A program made the translations under genes and the position numbers. From Vanessa cardui (Eukaryota > Arthropoda > Insecta > Lepidoptera > Nymphalidae): DNA of 64,000 nucleotides. The notes below the pieces were generated by a model. The model saw nothing but the letters and a program-made list of their open reading frames with translations. It was not told the origin of the DNA and ran no database searches. Positions 44,595-55,718 of the stretch are shown here, in pieces; within the stretch, counting starts at the first letter, position 1, and each line of letters starts with the position of its first letter. Where the stretch lies: the NCBI RefSeq assembly GCF_905220365.1, contig NC_061153.1, positions 7,398,001 through 7,462,000 on the forward strand, read 5' to 3'.

Positions 44595-45219
44595 TAAAAG
44601 AGCCAATGGTTGTGACTTATTGTAGTCACAACCATTGGCTCACACGGCTTTTGAAAAATATTTTTAGATATTGTAGGACCTTTAGAGTAGGATAGATATA
44701 AAAAATTACTATTACATATTGAATATACAATGCAAGTTATCAAAATTTGTAGTCGCATGTCCACTCACTACGAAAAATGCTGATGAAATAGCAAAAAAAT
44801 TGGAAGAAAACTTTATTCTAAAATATGGTGTTCCTACAAGCATAGCGACTGACAGAGGAGCAGAATTTATAAATACAACAATGTCAGAGGTATGTTAATT
44901 ATTGCACGTTAATAAATTATAGTCTACTGCATATCATCATGAGAATATTGGTTCGCTGGAGAATACACACAAACAATTAGGAGCATTTTTAAGAATACAG
45001 CGTGATAATTGTCCCGATACGTGGAGCATTTGGTTACTCTACTGGTGTTTCTCTTATAACACCTCATTACAAAGCGCTACTAATTATACACCATTTGAAT
45101 TAGTATATGGGAAGAAATGTAATTTGCCGAGTAACTTGTCAACAGCTGTCGAACCATTATATAATCATGATAGTTACCCATTACAGTTAAAATATAGGTT
45201 ACAGGTATCACAAGATGAT
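44595..45219 (+). pseudogene. G2 integrase core fragment
   Basis: It starts KEPMVVT, is disturbed by a palindrome (44601-44640), then reads TAFEKYF, DIVGPLE (first catalytic Asp) and a TAG. It continues ADEIAKKLEENFILKYG, SIATDRGAEFINTT (second Asp), another stop, STAYHHENIGSLENTHKQLG (Glu) and NYTPFELVYGKK to YRLQVSQDD. It shows what the G1 integrase looked like where the R1-like element cut it. At least three stops. Confidence 0.85.
44601..44640. repeat. Perfect 16-bp palindrome with 8-base loop
   Basis: AGCCAATGGTTGTGAC (44601-44616) is followed by TTATTGTA and then its exact reverse complement (44625-44640). The left arm is integrase coding sequence (E-P-M-V-V-T), so the right arm is an inverted copy. 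Confidence 0.92.
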
Positions 45220-45498
45220 TTTTTTTTTATGGAATAGGTTTTCGGACGAGCATTTGGGCCACAATGACGTTGTAAATTACCTAACTATTCCTTACATCGT
45301 CAATGCGCCACCAACCTTGGGAACTAAGATGCTATGTCCCTTGTGCCTGTAGTTACACTGGCTCACTCACCCTTCAAACCGAAACACAACAATACTGCGT
45401 ACTGATTTTTAACGGTAGAATATCTAATGAATGGGTGGTACCTACCCAGGCGGGCTTGCACAAAGCCCTACCACCAAGTAAGGTGGTAAGGAAGAACA
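45220..45498 (-). mobile_element. LINE/SINE 3' tail inserted in G2 integrase
   Basis: The poly-T at 45220-45228, the following TATGGAATAGG and the right-hand GGCGGGCTTGCACAAAGCCC-type sequence are those of a repeat I recall as common in Lepidoptera. ATGAT is duplicated (45215-45219, 45499-45503) and removal restores the integrase frame (SQDDARKKLIKQK). No coding capacity. Confidence 0.8.
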
Positions 45499-45663
45499 AT
45501 GATGCTCGTAAAAAATTAATTAAACAAAAAATTATAGGCAAAAAAAATTATGATGCAAATATAAAGTCGAGTCGTCAGCTGATCGCGTACGCGCAAGATT
45601 GTCGACGCGCTGTGATTGTGTACGAGGACAATGACCTCAAATATAAATGAATTGCTATAATTT

Positions 45664-46922
45664 ATGCAGAATAAAATAATGGTTATGGACGAGGATAGTC
45701 TGATCCGAATCTGTGAAACGGCTTTTGCATCCGAGGAAATTGAGTGTGCCAAAAAAATATTATTTGAAGCTATTCCGATGAAGAAAATTAAGGCTCGTAA
45801 GAAGGATAAGGCTCGTAAGGACCTAGAAGATATTATTGAATTGTTTAAGCACGCGAATGCGTCTGACCCTGAAAGGATTCCTATCTTCGTGGCGAAAGAT
45901 TTAAATAAATTACCTCTGGTAACATTTAACCACTTAGATGCTACCCGGGTATTAAAAGACATTCAGGCGTTAAATGAAGAGTTAAGGAGACTAAGAAATG
46001 ACTGTATCACCCGAGAAGAGTTAGATAATATCTTAAGGAAGTCAAGGTTTTATAACTTTGAAAATGTTAATAATAAACAAGAAAGATGTCCTTTAAGCAG
46101 TCCAACATGCGATAGCGGCCCGATGGGTTTTTAACATTGCTATTACGGTAGGTCAACGTACGAAGAGTCGAAAAACTGTGTTACTGAGGGCAATAGGAAT
46201 GGTTGTCCGTCTCGCTCACCCTTGCATACACCAGCCATGAATAAAATAGACACAATTGCAACGGCCGCACCGGTTAATGAACAGGTACATGCGCACGTGG
46301 AGGCCAACACCGCGGTTTCGAAAGGTGTGAGCGGTGTGGAAAATATCATCGGTGACATTCAAGTGTGCAGAAATAATACGGAAGAGAAACGCGTGGAGGC
46401 CCCAACCGCGGTTTCGAACAATGATCGTGCAAATAAAACTTCTTCAAGCATCTCGAGTCTAACTATGGCTGATGTACTCAAAGTAAACGGGGAATGGAAA
46501 CAAAAAGTTAGTGATAAAGATCAGTGGACTATGGTTGAAAAACGTAAGAAATATCGTTACAATAAATTCGTAAGCAACTTGGGTAAAGCGAATGACAGTT
46601 GAAACTTTAATTTTAAGGCGGCTGATATAAAAATACCGTTGTTTATTGGCGGCTGATATAAAAATACCGTTGTTTATTTCAAATGTTTGTAAGAAAACTA
46701 GTGAAAATGACATTATTGAATACATTAGAAATAAGACGCAAGAACTCGTTCAATTAGAAAAAATAATTAGTAAAAAAGATAGAGATTATAATTCTTATAA
46801 GCTATATGTATCAAGAAATAATTTACAATTATATTTAAATGAAAAAATCTGACCTGCGGGTATTCGTTTTAGGCGTTTTGTTATTTTTAATAAAATGGGT
46901 AAGGGTGTTCCGAATGCGAGTT
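45664..46922 (+). pseudogene. E5 ORF1: coiled-coil/RNA-binding protein, several lesions
   Basis: It begins with MDEDSLIRICETAF and a conserved helical region (RKDLEDIIELFKHAN, PVTF-like LPLVTFNHLDATRVLKD). I recall this as a frequent lepidopteran ORF1 often mis-annotated as mutant cadherin. TAA at 46132-46134 interrupts it in frame. The middle region (46222-46602) ends DQWTMVEKRKKYRYNK then TGA. A 31-bp tandem duplication shifts the frame. The C-terminal part (46646-46852) has IIEYIRNKTQELV and SYKLYVSRNNL, RRM-like, then TGA and GIRFRRFVIFNK to 46922. Confidence 0.8.
46617..46678. repeat. 31-bp perfect tandem duplication in E5 ORF1
   Basis: The unit beginning GGCGGCTGATATAAAAATAC occupies 46617-46647 and again 46648-46678 with no difference. 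Because 31 is not a multiple of three it shifts the frame just before the RNA-binding part. Confidence 0.95.
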
Positions 46923-46950
46923 AATGTTTTCTTTTTTTAATTAATTTAGT

Positions 46951-47109
46951 ATGGATTTGTTAAAAGAAAATAGTGATGTAAATTATAAGTCTGAATTTGT
47001 TACTTTCAATGTTAAAAATATAAAATGGTCGGTAGAATGTGTAAGGAAATTATGTATGCAAATGGATGTGATAGCACTTCAGGAGACATGGCTTTTACCT
47101 GATGACATT
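46951..47109 (+). pseudogene. E5 ORF2 endonuclease, first part
   Basis: The frame reads FVTFNVKNIKWSVECVRKL and VIALQETWLLPDD, the N-terminal strand and metal-binding E of an AP-type endonuclease. It stops at the E6 insertion (GACATT target copy 47104-47109) and is continued at 51024 by DIPWLSTIHKDFEYVGKSS. Confidence 0.88.
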
Positions 47110-47248
47110 TATTTATTTATACTACATTACAACCATCCTTACAGGCTTACCCAATACAATGGTGTAGACTTTATTTAGTAAACTTAAAACTATCTTACAT
47201 AATTATGACATTTTATAACAGATTATATACATAACATTCCCTGTGAAT

Positions 47249-49760
47249 TCATTCAAAGTGCAATAGAATATGTCCGTGTCCTGGGATACATAGTTGAGAA
47301 TGTGTAGTGCTCGCGTCATAGGCGCCTCTCTGAGTCCTGCCGCTTGGAATAGCCAATAGCTGTGGTTGGCGTCTTCGCCATACGTACCTATCAGGAACAA
47401 AGAATCCTATCTGTCCGAGTGCGGCCTGATTGTGCTCCTTACTCCTTATTATTTTAAAGATGTACAATACCATTATTAGATCCCTTCTAACTCTTAGTTC
47501 ATTATATCCGACCATTCCTAGCACAAATAAAGTTGGGTACATCAATGGATAGCAAGGGTATATTTTAGAATACAAGTACCGAATAAATTTATTTTGAACT
47601 CGTTCTATCATTAAAGAATATTTCTTTTCATGTGGTGACCAAATTACAGAGCTGTATTCCAATTGGCTTCTGACTAAAGCGTTATACAAAACTGTCTTTG
47701 CTTTAATGTTTGTAAATCCCCTTACCGTACAAATAACAAAACCCAATTTTCTAAAAGCTTTTTTACAACATTTAGTAATGTGATTGCGAAATGTCAACTC
47801 CTTGTTGATAGTAACCCCAAGTCCTTGACTTCTGTTACTCTTGTCAGTGGTACTCCATCAATTTGATAGTTATATATTATGGGATTATTTACACGAGATA
47901 TTGTAATCGTTACGCATTTTGAGAGGTTAAACTGTAAGAGATTACTTTTGCTCCAGGTAACTACACTATCAATGGCCTGTTGTAATTTCTCACAGTCATA
48001 CTCTGTTTTTATTACACGTGACAATTTAAGATCATCCGCAAATAATAGGCAAATTGCCCTCTTTACCACTTCCGGTAGATCGTTTATCATTATTATGAAC
48101 TGCAAAGGACCTAAATTACTTCCCTGACTTACCCCTGACCTTGTGTAATATGCGTCCGATTTAAATCCCTTATACTCTACATATTGTTGTCTATTCCTCA
48201 TATAACTAGCAAAGAAATATAACAAATGGGGGGTGAAACCAACACACGCCAGCTTTGTAAGTAGTACATCGTTATCAACTAAATCAAAAGCTTTTTTTAA
48301 AGTCGACAAACCTCCTCTAGCTGCAATCGGTCCAATTGAACTCGCGCGCTTCCTGAACCCGAGTTTTATATTGGTCTTCTGCGAGTACTAACATATTTTT
48401 AATTTTTGTCCTACATTGGGGGAACGCTTCATAATCGACCTTTGACTTTGTCGCCTTATATTTCTTATGAAGTATGGATTTTAATTGTATTGCTCGAATT
48501 ATTTCGATTGTATACCATTCAGGATATACATATCGAGTACCTACATACCTTTGTCTTTTTAATGGAACGCAATCATTTAGAATCGAGTTTATTGTATTAT
48601 AGAAAAAAATGATACTCATTTCTAAGTCCAGGTTATATAATAGACTCCAATCTATAGCCGAGATTAACGAATAGAATAAAAAGAAATTAGCTTTATTAAA
48701 ATTCCAATAGGTTGTATGTGTTTGCGTTAGGAGTAGATGAGGTATATGGACTAACGTGAGATCGCACCGCTATCTCAAGCGGCGGGTGGTGCACGTCCAC
48801 AGGCACGAGAGGCGCATCTGCAGCGCTTACACTCACACACTCATTCTCTTCTAACGTACTCAATACTAAATCTAATTGACGTTGATTACAGTTCCCAACC
48901 CAATTGCACTGAGTGAATCCACAATCTCCTAATACTAATATTTCCTTGTATTTATCACATAGTTGTTCTATAATCCTAAACAATAACATATACTCATTTT
49001 CACTGCCCTTTGGTGGAATATGAACAACGCATAATAAAAACAAAAACCTGTTTCGTAAGTACACTGTAACACAAACTAGTTCAAATGTGTGAGTCTATGT
49101 CGATATCAATAGAAACTCGACGCATCTCATACCGCGGTGTGGCCACGAGAAAAGCGCCTCCTTGTTTACGCCCGTCCGCTCGATCACATTTCAAAATTGT
49201 GTAACCGGGTGGAACTATCTCTGCGTCATGAATAGATTGAGTACAGCCCGTCTCCGTAATAGCAAATAAATCCACACTTGATGAGGAAATGCCTAAATAA
49301 AATTCCTTTACGATAATGATTTCTTTTTTCTGTTTTTTATTTTGTTAATTTATTTATTTTTTCGTTATGTTTGAAGACATCGTTTATATTCTTACTCATT
49401 GTATTTAGATTTATATATATATATTTATTATATATGTATTGACAATATAATTTATTAATGGATATTTAATTTGTGTATTCTATATTTATATTTATTTCAT
49501 AGTTTTATTAATAGATTCATATTATTTTATTTATTAGTAGAGCACCACCCACCTTATATTCTATGACCTATCCTACACCGTTGGTTGCCTGGAAGAGATC
49601 GCTATGTAGCGATAAGGTCGCCAAAATTGTACGCCTGTTATATCTAGGCCATATCTTTGTCATTTGTATTTTTTTATTTCACTGTGTGGTGTACAATAAA
49701 GAAACTAAACTAAACTAAAATTCTTCTAATTTGGTTCGAAGCCCCCTCACGTTTTGGTAT
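47249..49760 (-). pseudogene. E6 ORF2: decayed endonuclease-reverse transcriptase
   Basis: The endonuclease starts beside the insertion (YQNVRGLRTKLEE at about 49755-49724), continues after it (49297-49081: FAITETG, VPPGYTILKCDR) and then 49064-48696 (VVHIPPKGS, LVLGDCGF). Linker 48619-48317. RT (48309-47794) has KKAFDLVDNDVL, GVSQGSNLGPLQF and FADD at 48031-48042. Thumb and C-terminus 47797-47249 (GFTNIKAKTVLYNALVRSQLEY). Several frame changes. Confidence 0.85.
49306..49715 (+). mobile_element. LINE 3' fragment inserted in the E6 endonuclease
   Basis: The roughly 410-base noncoding + strand fragment ends in GTGTGGTGTACAATAAAGAAACTAAACTAAAC-like sequence. Upstream GGTTGCCTGGAAGAGATCGC is a motif I recall from lepidopteran LINE 3' UTRs. 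TAAAATTC is duplicated (49298-49305 and 49716-49723). Removing it rejoins the endonuclease frame. Confidence 0.82.
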
Positions 49761-49775
49761 TATATTTCAATATAC

Positions 49776-50946
49776 TTACTCCGACTTTTTTGGTTTGTTG
49801 GATTGTCTACGAAACCACACCCATTTATCAAATTCTATATTAACCGGCCACACTTCCGATTTACATATTTTTTCATATTTACTTTCCGGGACGCCTATGA
49901 TGAATGAGGCGTAATCTCTTTCCGTTTTGTGCTTTATTTTATCAATTTTAACTGGTGTTTCCTTTCCACATATATTTCTAACATATTTTTCCAAACATTC
50001 TTCTAATGTATCCTTCTGTAGACGCCAGACATGTAAATATTTTTTCCGCTCTGTTCCTTGAATTTAATTAACATTCGTACTTCCTCCTTTTCTACTTCGC
50101 TGCTAGGATACTTAGTCTTTCTCCTATTTACAACTGTCCATTCATTTTTTTTATCCATCCCCTTTTCTTCTTATTAATCTTCTCAACGGAATTTTTGCAT
50201 ATTTTTTATTTATTAGTCCTTTGGATAATACTCGCATCGTTCACAATTATTCCGGCAGGTTTCGTGGCCACACCTTGTATTACCGTGTTATTTCTAACTA
50301 CCTCCTTTTGATTATGTTTCACTGCGTTTACAAAAGACAATGACGGATCTTTATGTTCTTGTACCGAATTATTTTTATCAACTGAACAATTTTTATTGCC
50401 AAGATTAGCCTCTAACTCTTCATTTTTCTCTTTTAATGTTCTAATTTTAGCTTCCAAAATATCGACTTTATTAGCTTTTTCTAGTACTACTTTCAATTTA
50501 TTTTTCATGTCTTTTAATTCTGTTTCTGCTTTAATAAACCTATTCTGAAGTAAGGCGTACTCCTTGACTTGCTCATCTAACCGAGATTTCATCTCTAAGC
50601 GAAATTCTCGCAACTCTTCCAGCAATATGTTGTCGTTATCAATCATAGCCGCTTCACATATCTTAGAACGACCACCACGCTCGGTATTGGCATAACTACT
50701 TGGTGTGAATATTTTATTCGTTTTGTTACCTCGCACTGGTGTATCCGAATTATTCCCTTTTGGTATAGTGCACACACATTCGGGACATATCCACATATTT
50801 TTATATTCTTGCGTGAATGCCCCGAAAGTCTCACTTGATAAGCCAAGACACTTTAGATGATATAACTTTTTACACTTGTCTTGCGAACATTCAATATACG
50901 AAATGTCGTAAATTACTACATTACATCCATTACATTTCGTATCCAT
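49776..50946 (-). pseudogene. E6 ORF1: PHD finger and coiled-coil protein
   Basis: MDTKCNGCNVVIYD starts a PHD-like pattern (CNGC, C-x4-C, H-x2-C, WICPEC). A Ser/Thr-rich linker and a long coiled-coil follow (FRLEMKSRLDEQVKEYA, KVDILEAKIRTLKEKNEEL). The first frame stops at 50206. Further residues appear in other frames at about 50155-50000 (NEWTVVNRRKTKYPSS) and 49994-49776 (TERDYASFIIGVPES, VWPVNIEFDKWVWFR), the RRM-like end. At least two lesions. It resembles E2 ORF1 in design but not closely in sequence. Confidence 0.75.
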
Positions 50947-51023
50947 TTAGAACTACTTTGCAATCAAATTAAATGAATAGTACACCACGTCCTCTGTAGA
51001 CCGACGCCACGACAATTTTACAC

Positions 51024-53637
51024 GACATTCCCTGGCTAAGTACGATCCATAAAGATTTTGAGTACGTAGGTAAGTCTTCTATAGATACCACAACGGGAAT
51101 ACTAGGATACAGGAAGGCCTTATGGGGGCATAGCACTACTATGGCGAAAAATATTATTTAAATCGGTTTCAGTTATAAGCTGTAACAGTGTGCGTTTAAT
51201 GGCTATAAAAGCAACTCTTAGCTGTAATCGAACAATAATTTTAATAAATGTTTATATGCCAACTGATACGACCGAAAACCTTGTCGAATTTACAACTTGA
51301 TTAAGTGAAATAAGTGCTATTGTGGAAAATAACAACTCTGAGGCTGTATATATACTAGGCGACATTAATGCTCATCCAGGCCGGCCGTTTTGGAAAGAGC
51401 TATGTAATTTTTGTACGGACCATGTTTGGTTGTGTGCTGACGCGGAGTTACTGGGAACTGAATCGAATACTGTTACATTTATAAGTGACATTAATAATAG
51501 CAATAGGTGGCTGGATCACTGTTTGGTTACACGCTCAGCTTGGAACACTGTAGTACATATTAGCGTAGGTCAGGATGTGTATTGGTCTGATCACATGCCG
51601 CTTGTGATCGAATGTAACTTAAATATTATTGCTCCTAAGGTAATAAAAGAAGTGAATGTATGTAGTAACGTGAAGTGGGGACATCGATCCAAAACACAGG
51701 TTGACCAATATCAAACCATTTGTAATAACAAATTTAAACATTTTCTTCTTCTTCTTGAGTCTTTCGATCAGTGTGCAGATAAAAGATGTAACGATCAAAA
51801 TCACAAAAAAGGAGCTTAATGTACTATATAACAACATTGTGCGTATCTTGACTAAAGCTGCTACTGAAAGTGGGGAGCAGGTTAGACCAACTGTTGAAAA
51901 GGTTGAAAAGAGAGGGCGAATAATTGGGTGGAACAGGCATGTTCAGAGGGCGCACCGGGAGGCTAGGCATAAGTATAATTTGGTTGTCAAGTAATAAACC
52001 GGAGTCGGGTAGAGTTTGGAATGAGATGCGAGAAAGCCAAAAAGTATTTAGAGGCAAATTAAAATGGTGCCTAAAACATCAAGACCAAATAAAATATGGA
52101 TATCATCGCCGCTCACAGATCATCCAAAGATTTTACTAGATTCTGGAGAGAAACAAACAAATTGAATATTTGGCCTAGTTTACCGGTGACTGTATCGGGA
52201 TATAACACGCCTCTAGAAATAGCTAATATGTTTAGGGAAAAATATAAAAGCTTCTCGAAAGACCGCCATTCTAAACCTAGGGTTGAAGATGATGGTGGGG
52301 TGTTTAGTGTAGTAAACGTAATGAGATTCTCTGCCAAGGAAGTTGCGGATACTATTAACGGGATGACTAGAGGTAAATCACCAGGTCATGATGACCTCAG
52401 CATTGAGCACCTCAGGCATGCTGGGAGTCATCTACCGAGAGTGCTTGCGACTTTTCACTCGCTGTGCTTAAGTCATTCCTATTTACCCGCGGAAATGATT
52501 AAAACAATAGTGGTACCAATACTGAAGGATAGGACTGGTGATGTATCTGATCATGTGAACTATAGACCCATATCGCTGGCCACGGTTATAGCTAAAGTGC
52601 TGGACAGTCTGCTGAACAGGCAACTTGACAAACATCTTCTTTTCCACGACGCGCAATTTGGTTTTAGAGCTGCTCTCTCCACCGAGAGCGCCATAGTATG
52701 TCTGAAGCAGATTGTCCAGTATTACACGGATAGAAGTACTCCGGTGTATGCCTGTTTCCTTGACCTATCCAAGGCATTCGACGTCGTAGTGTATGATATG
52801 CTTTGGAAAAAGCTAGAGGATGCAGGCATTCCATCGGAAATACTTCACGTCTTTCAGTATTGGTATGAGAACCAGACTAATTGTGTTAGGTGGGGTAAGA
52901 TTCTATCCGAGGAATATAGATTGAATTCTGGGGTTAGACAAGGCGGGTTAACCTCTCCTAAGCTATTTAATCTATATTTCAACGAATTAATCTCAGAACT
53001 TAGCAGTAAACAACTAGGGTGTAGTATCGATGGGCTTATGGTCAACAACTTAAGCTACGCAGACGATATGGTGTTATTAGGTCCCACTGCCGGTTCAATA
53101 AGACAATTAATTAGCATCTGCGAAAAGTACACAGCCAGACATGGTCTTATCTACAATAGTAAAAAGAGCGAGTTTGTAATCTTTCAGGCCCGCGGAAAAA
53201 AGATTCCCTACGACCCACTTATCCTCTTGAATGGAGCTCCACTCAAGAGAGTTAAACAGTTTAAATACTTAGGCCACTATGTATCTGAGGACCTAAAAGA
53301 TCAGGTTGATATAGAACGTGAGCGCAGGGCCTTGGCTGCCAGATGCAACATGTTGGCCCACAGGTTTGCTCGTTGCAGCGTTGAGGCTAAAATTACGTTA
53401 TATAAAGCATATTGCCAAACTTTTTATACGAGCTGCCTGTGGTCCAATTATACGCAAAATACCCTGCGTATACAATATAATAACGGTTTCAGGATACTAA
53501 TTGGACTGCCGAAATTCTGTAGTGCGTCAAACATGTTTGCTCATGCCAGAGTAGATGACTTTTATGCAGTGGTTCGAAAAAAGACTGCTTCACTGCTATT
53601 TAGTGCTATTTATGAACCAGTCCAAATAGTATTCTGA
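51024..53637 (+). pseudogene. E5 ORF2, endonuclease remainder and reverse transcriptase
   Basis: The endonuclease continues with shifts near 51120 and a TGA at about 51298 (IILINVYMPTDTTEN, ILGDINAHPG, VYWSDHMPLVIE). The linker 51700-52095 changes frame twice. RT 52096-53637 is open for 513 codons: GKSPGHDDLSIEHL, NYRPISLATV, FGFRAALSTESA, CFLDLSKAFDVV, GVRQGGLTSPKLF, YADD at 53056-53067, KYLGHYVSEDL and the C-terminal region, with a TGA at 53635-53637. Confidence 0.88.
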
Positions 53638-53897
53638 AGACGCTATGTGATAAGTGGGATGGAAAATGTTAAACCACTTTATCAAAGTGCTTATTTATAA
53701 TTGCTAAATGCTAATTTGTATATAAGGATCCATTTGTTATAATGAATTTTAATAAGGATATTTTGGAATTAAATATGGTATTAAATTAAATTATATTAAG
53801 ATTGAATTATATTTGAATTGTATATAAGGATAATGTATTACTAACAAGTGGGCCTAAGATGCCTAAAGAAATCAAATTTATTTATGTATTATTTATT

Positions 53898-54060
53898 TAT
53901 AAACCCTATTATGTATAAACCGAACGATCAAATTTTATTAAAACGGAAATAGGTAACAAGTTAAGTCCTATATATTCTGGACCGTATGTAATGTATCTTA
54001 TCTTAAAAAAATAAGACTGATTTCGTTCATAAGAATCGATCAAAATTGTATTGTTCTTAG
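53898..54060 (+). pseudogene. G2 integrase C-terminal end
   Basis: It resumes after E5 with NPIMYKPNDQILLK, one frame change, IYSGPYVMY and HKNRSKLY, matching the SH3-like tail of the G1 integrase (NPVKYNVGDLILIK, LYKGPYTVV, HTNRTK). The region 54061-54220 is AT-rich leader to the LTR with no ORF. Confidence 0.78.
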
Positions 54061-54290
54061 TTATTAATTAAAATTAAAATATTAATTTTATATAACTGTT
54101 TGTATTCCTTGTGTAATTTAATTTAGAATTTTAAAATAAATACTTCGTCTACCGCTATGTGGAAAAAAAATAAGAATGTTATAATTATTTTATTTTAATA
54201 TGTTATATTTATTTTATTTTATGGGGGAGATAGAGTGTGTAATAAGCTTATACCTATGTGTATTTGTACAACATATATATTCGATAAACA

Positions 54291-54601
54291 TTAAAAAAAT
54301 GAGTAGTATTATTCCATCGCTCGGTTGTTTTAATACACACATCCCTACAAGGACTATGTATACGGACAATTATTACACGAGCGTTCCACTTGCACTGCGA
54401 ATGCGTAAAAGAAAAACACATTTAGTTGGGACATTGAGAAATAACAGAAAATACTTGCCAAAGGAAGTTACTAACACAAAACTAAAAAAAGAAGAAATAG
54501 CAGCTCAGCAAACAAGTGAAGGCATCGTAACTTTGAAATGGCGTGACAAGCGGGATGTGCTTATACTTTCCACAAAGCAATCTGGTCTATGTTGTACATA
54601 G
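54291..54601 (+). pseudogene. piggyBac-like transposase fragment
   Basis: The frame reads MYTDNYYTSVPLALRMRKRK, HLVGTLRNNRKYLPKEV and VTLKWRDKRDVLILSTK. This is the central DDD segment of piggyBac (PGBD) transposases, including the D of TDNYYTS. Only about 100 codons remain and no terminal repeats are visible. The end coincides with a palindrome (54576-54612). Confidence 0.85.
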
Positions 54602-54612
54602 ATCAGATTGCT
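54576..54612. repeat. 17-bp hairpin at the piggyBac/Bel-Pao junction
   Basis: Arms 54576-54592 and 54596-54612 pair throughout (one G-T pair) around the loop TGT. It marks the boundary between the transposase frame and the following LTR element. Confidence 0.88.
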
Positions 54613-55712
54613 AGCGCTGTACACGTGCCTGTAAGTTCTTTGACACTTTACGTCAAATAATTCGCATGACCCAGTTACGATCATTATGTTATTACATTTT
54701 TATATGTACTTTTAGTGTAATAAAGACGCTCCGTAGTATCGGTTGGCTTGACAAACATATTGTTTTCTTTGCTTGACGACAACCCCGATTGCTCTCCGAT
54801 CTACCTGACATCTGACGAATTAAGTGAACGTGTGCTAACTAGCCCGTTCATTTTGGTCCTTCGAGTCGGATGATCTTGTATTTTTAGTGTGAATAGCGCA
54901 TCGGCTTAGTTGATTCTTGCAACCTAAGTTGAGACGGCGAAACGTGTAAAAGGCACAAAGTCAAGGTCAAACCCTCCAGCCTCTGGAATATCAGCCCAGG
55001 CTATCTGAACGTGACAGTGACTGTTAGTGAAGTGAACTTTATTCTTGTTAATCATGGAAGTTATTACTCGTCAATCGGAAATTATCGAAATCATCAAGAA
55101 GATCCACAAGAACTTTAACAAGGATCCTGCTACTAGGAAGACTGAAGCCTACATCCGCAAACGAGTAAGCACTCTTGATATTAACCATAACAACATTTTG
55201 GCAACAAAGCCTGATCCATCTGAAGAGTACATATCGAAAGATATTTACACTGATATCAAAATTCTGTATGAACTAATTAAAGCTGTCATTAAGAATTATT
55301 GTCCTCCGTCGGACGATGACGATGACGTGAATAATTCTTCTACACAAGATCTGCTTAGTGAGCAACGTACCAACTTCCATGCGTTAAGCCGACAAATAAA
55401 GAGCATCAATCTTGACAAACAGACGGAAAAATGGGAGATGGAGGACGAATTAAATAATCTCCAATTCCGATGGAAGAATATTGACACTTTGCACCTCAAA
55501 ATTGACCATATATTAACTGGTGAAGATGCGGCGTACGAACAAGAATTTTCCGAGTACGAGGAGAAATTCAGGGTTCTGAAAAAATCTCTAAACAAAAGAA
55601 TATCTGCTACAGGGCATCAGTACGAGTCCACCCCTAAGGTTGAGGTTCCAACATTTTCCGGTGACTACACACAATGGCCTACGTTTTTAGATCGCTACAA
55701 AACTGGCATATG
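54613..55712 (+). mobile_element. Bel/Pao-like LTR element, 5' fragment
   Basis: An LTR-like stretch (about 54613-54850, with AATAAAGACGC near 54718) is followed by TGGTCCTTCGAGTCGG at 54854-54869. I recall that sequence as the usual Bel/Pao PBS region. A leader and the N-terminal gag come next. The fragment is cut at about 55707 where G3 begins. Confidence 0.7.
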
Positions 55713-55713
55713 A
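55054..55713 (+). pseudogene. Bel/Pao gag N-terminal fragment
   Basis: From ATG 55054 (MEVITRQSEIIEIIKK) about 215 codons are open. The N-terminal half is charged and helical; the last part reads PKVEVPTFSGDYTQWPTFLDRYKT, the start of the DUF1759-type domain of Pao gag proteins. The stop at 55711 lies just past the junction with G3, so truncation rather than mutation ended the gene. Confidence 0.82.
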
Positions 55714-55718
55714 TAGAT

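Larger units (their letters stand above)
47110..51023 (-). mobile_element. E6: CR1-like LINE with PHD-type ORF1, inserted in E5
   Basis: GACATT is duplicated at 47104-47109 and 51024-51029. Order on the minus strand: leader about 51023-50947, ORF1 50946-49776, ORF2 about 49760-47249, and 3' end with TATTTATTTATAC at 47110-47122. The endonuclease is interrupted by a LINE tail (49306-49715). The length is consistent with a full element. Confidence 0.87.
45566..53897 (+). mobile_element. E5: CR1/Jockey-like LINE inserted in G2, itself containing E6
   Basis: TATAAA is duplicated (45560-45565, 53898-53903), and excision joins the G2 integrase as YDAN-I-NPIMYK. Element parts: 5' leader 45566-45663, ORF1 45664-46922, ORF2 46951-53637, and a 3' UTR (53638-53897) with ACAAGTGGGCCTAAG and an ATTTATTTATT tail. 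Without E6 it is about 4.4 kb and essentially full length. Confidence 0.88.
44595..54290 (+). mobile_element. G2: 3' part of a Gypsy element, split by two insertions
   Basis: Integrase pieces at 44595-45219, 45499-45565 and 53898-54060 are collinear and related to the G1 integrase. They are separated by a LINE tail and by E5. AT-rich sequence follows the integrase, then a purine run (ATGGGGGAGA, 54221-54230) and an LTR-like start (TAGAGTGTGTAATAAGC) that breaks off near 54290 at the piggyBac scrap. The 5' two thirds of the element are missing. Confidence 0.8.

Noticed and set aside
45664..46134. Cadherin-like host gene
   Set aside because: The sequence type is often mis-annotated as mutant cadherin, but it lies in the ORF1 position of E5, is followed by ORF2, and has no cadherin repeats.
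54200..54330. Start of the piggyBac ORF as a longer hydrophobic protein
   Set aside because: The upstream residues are the G2 LTR fragment read by chance in frame; transposase similarity begins near 54339.
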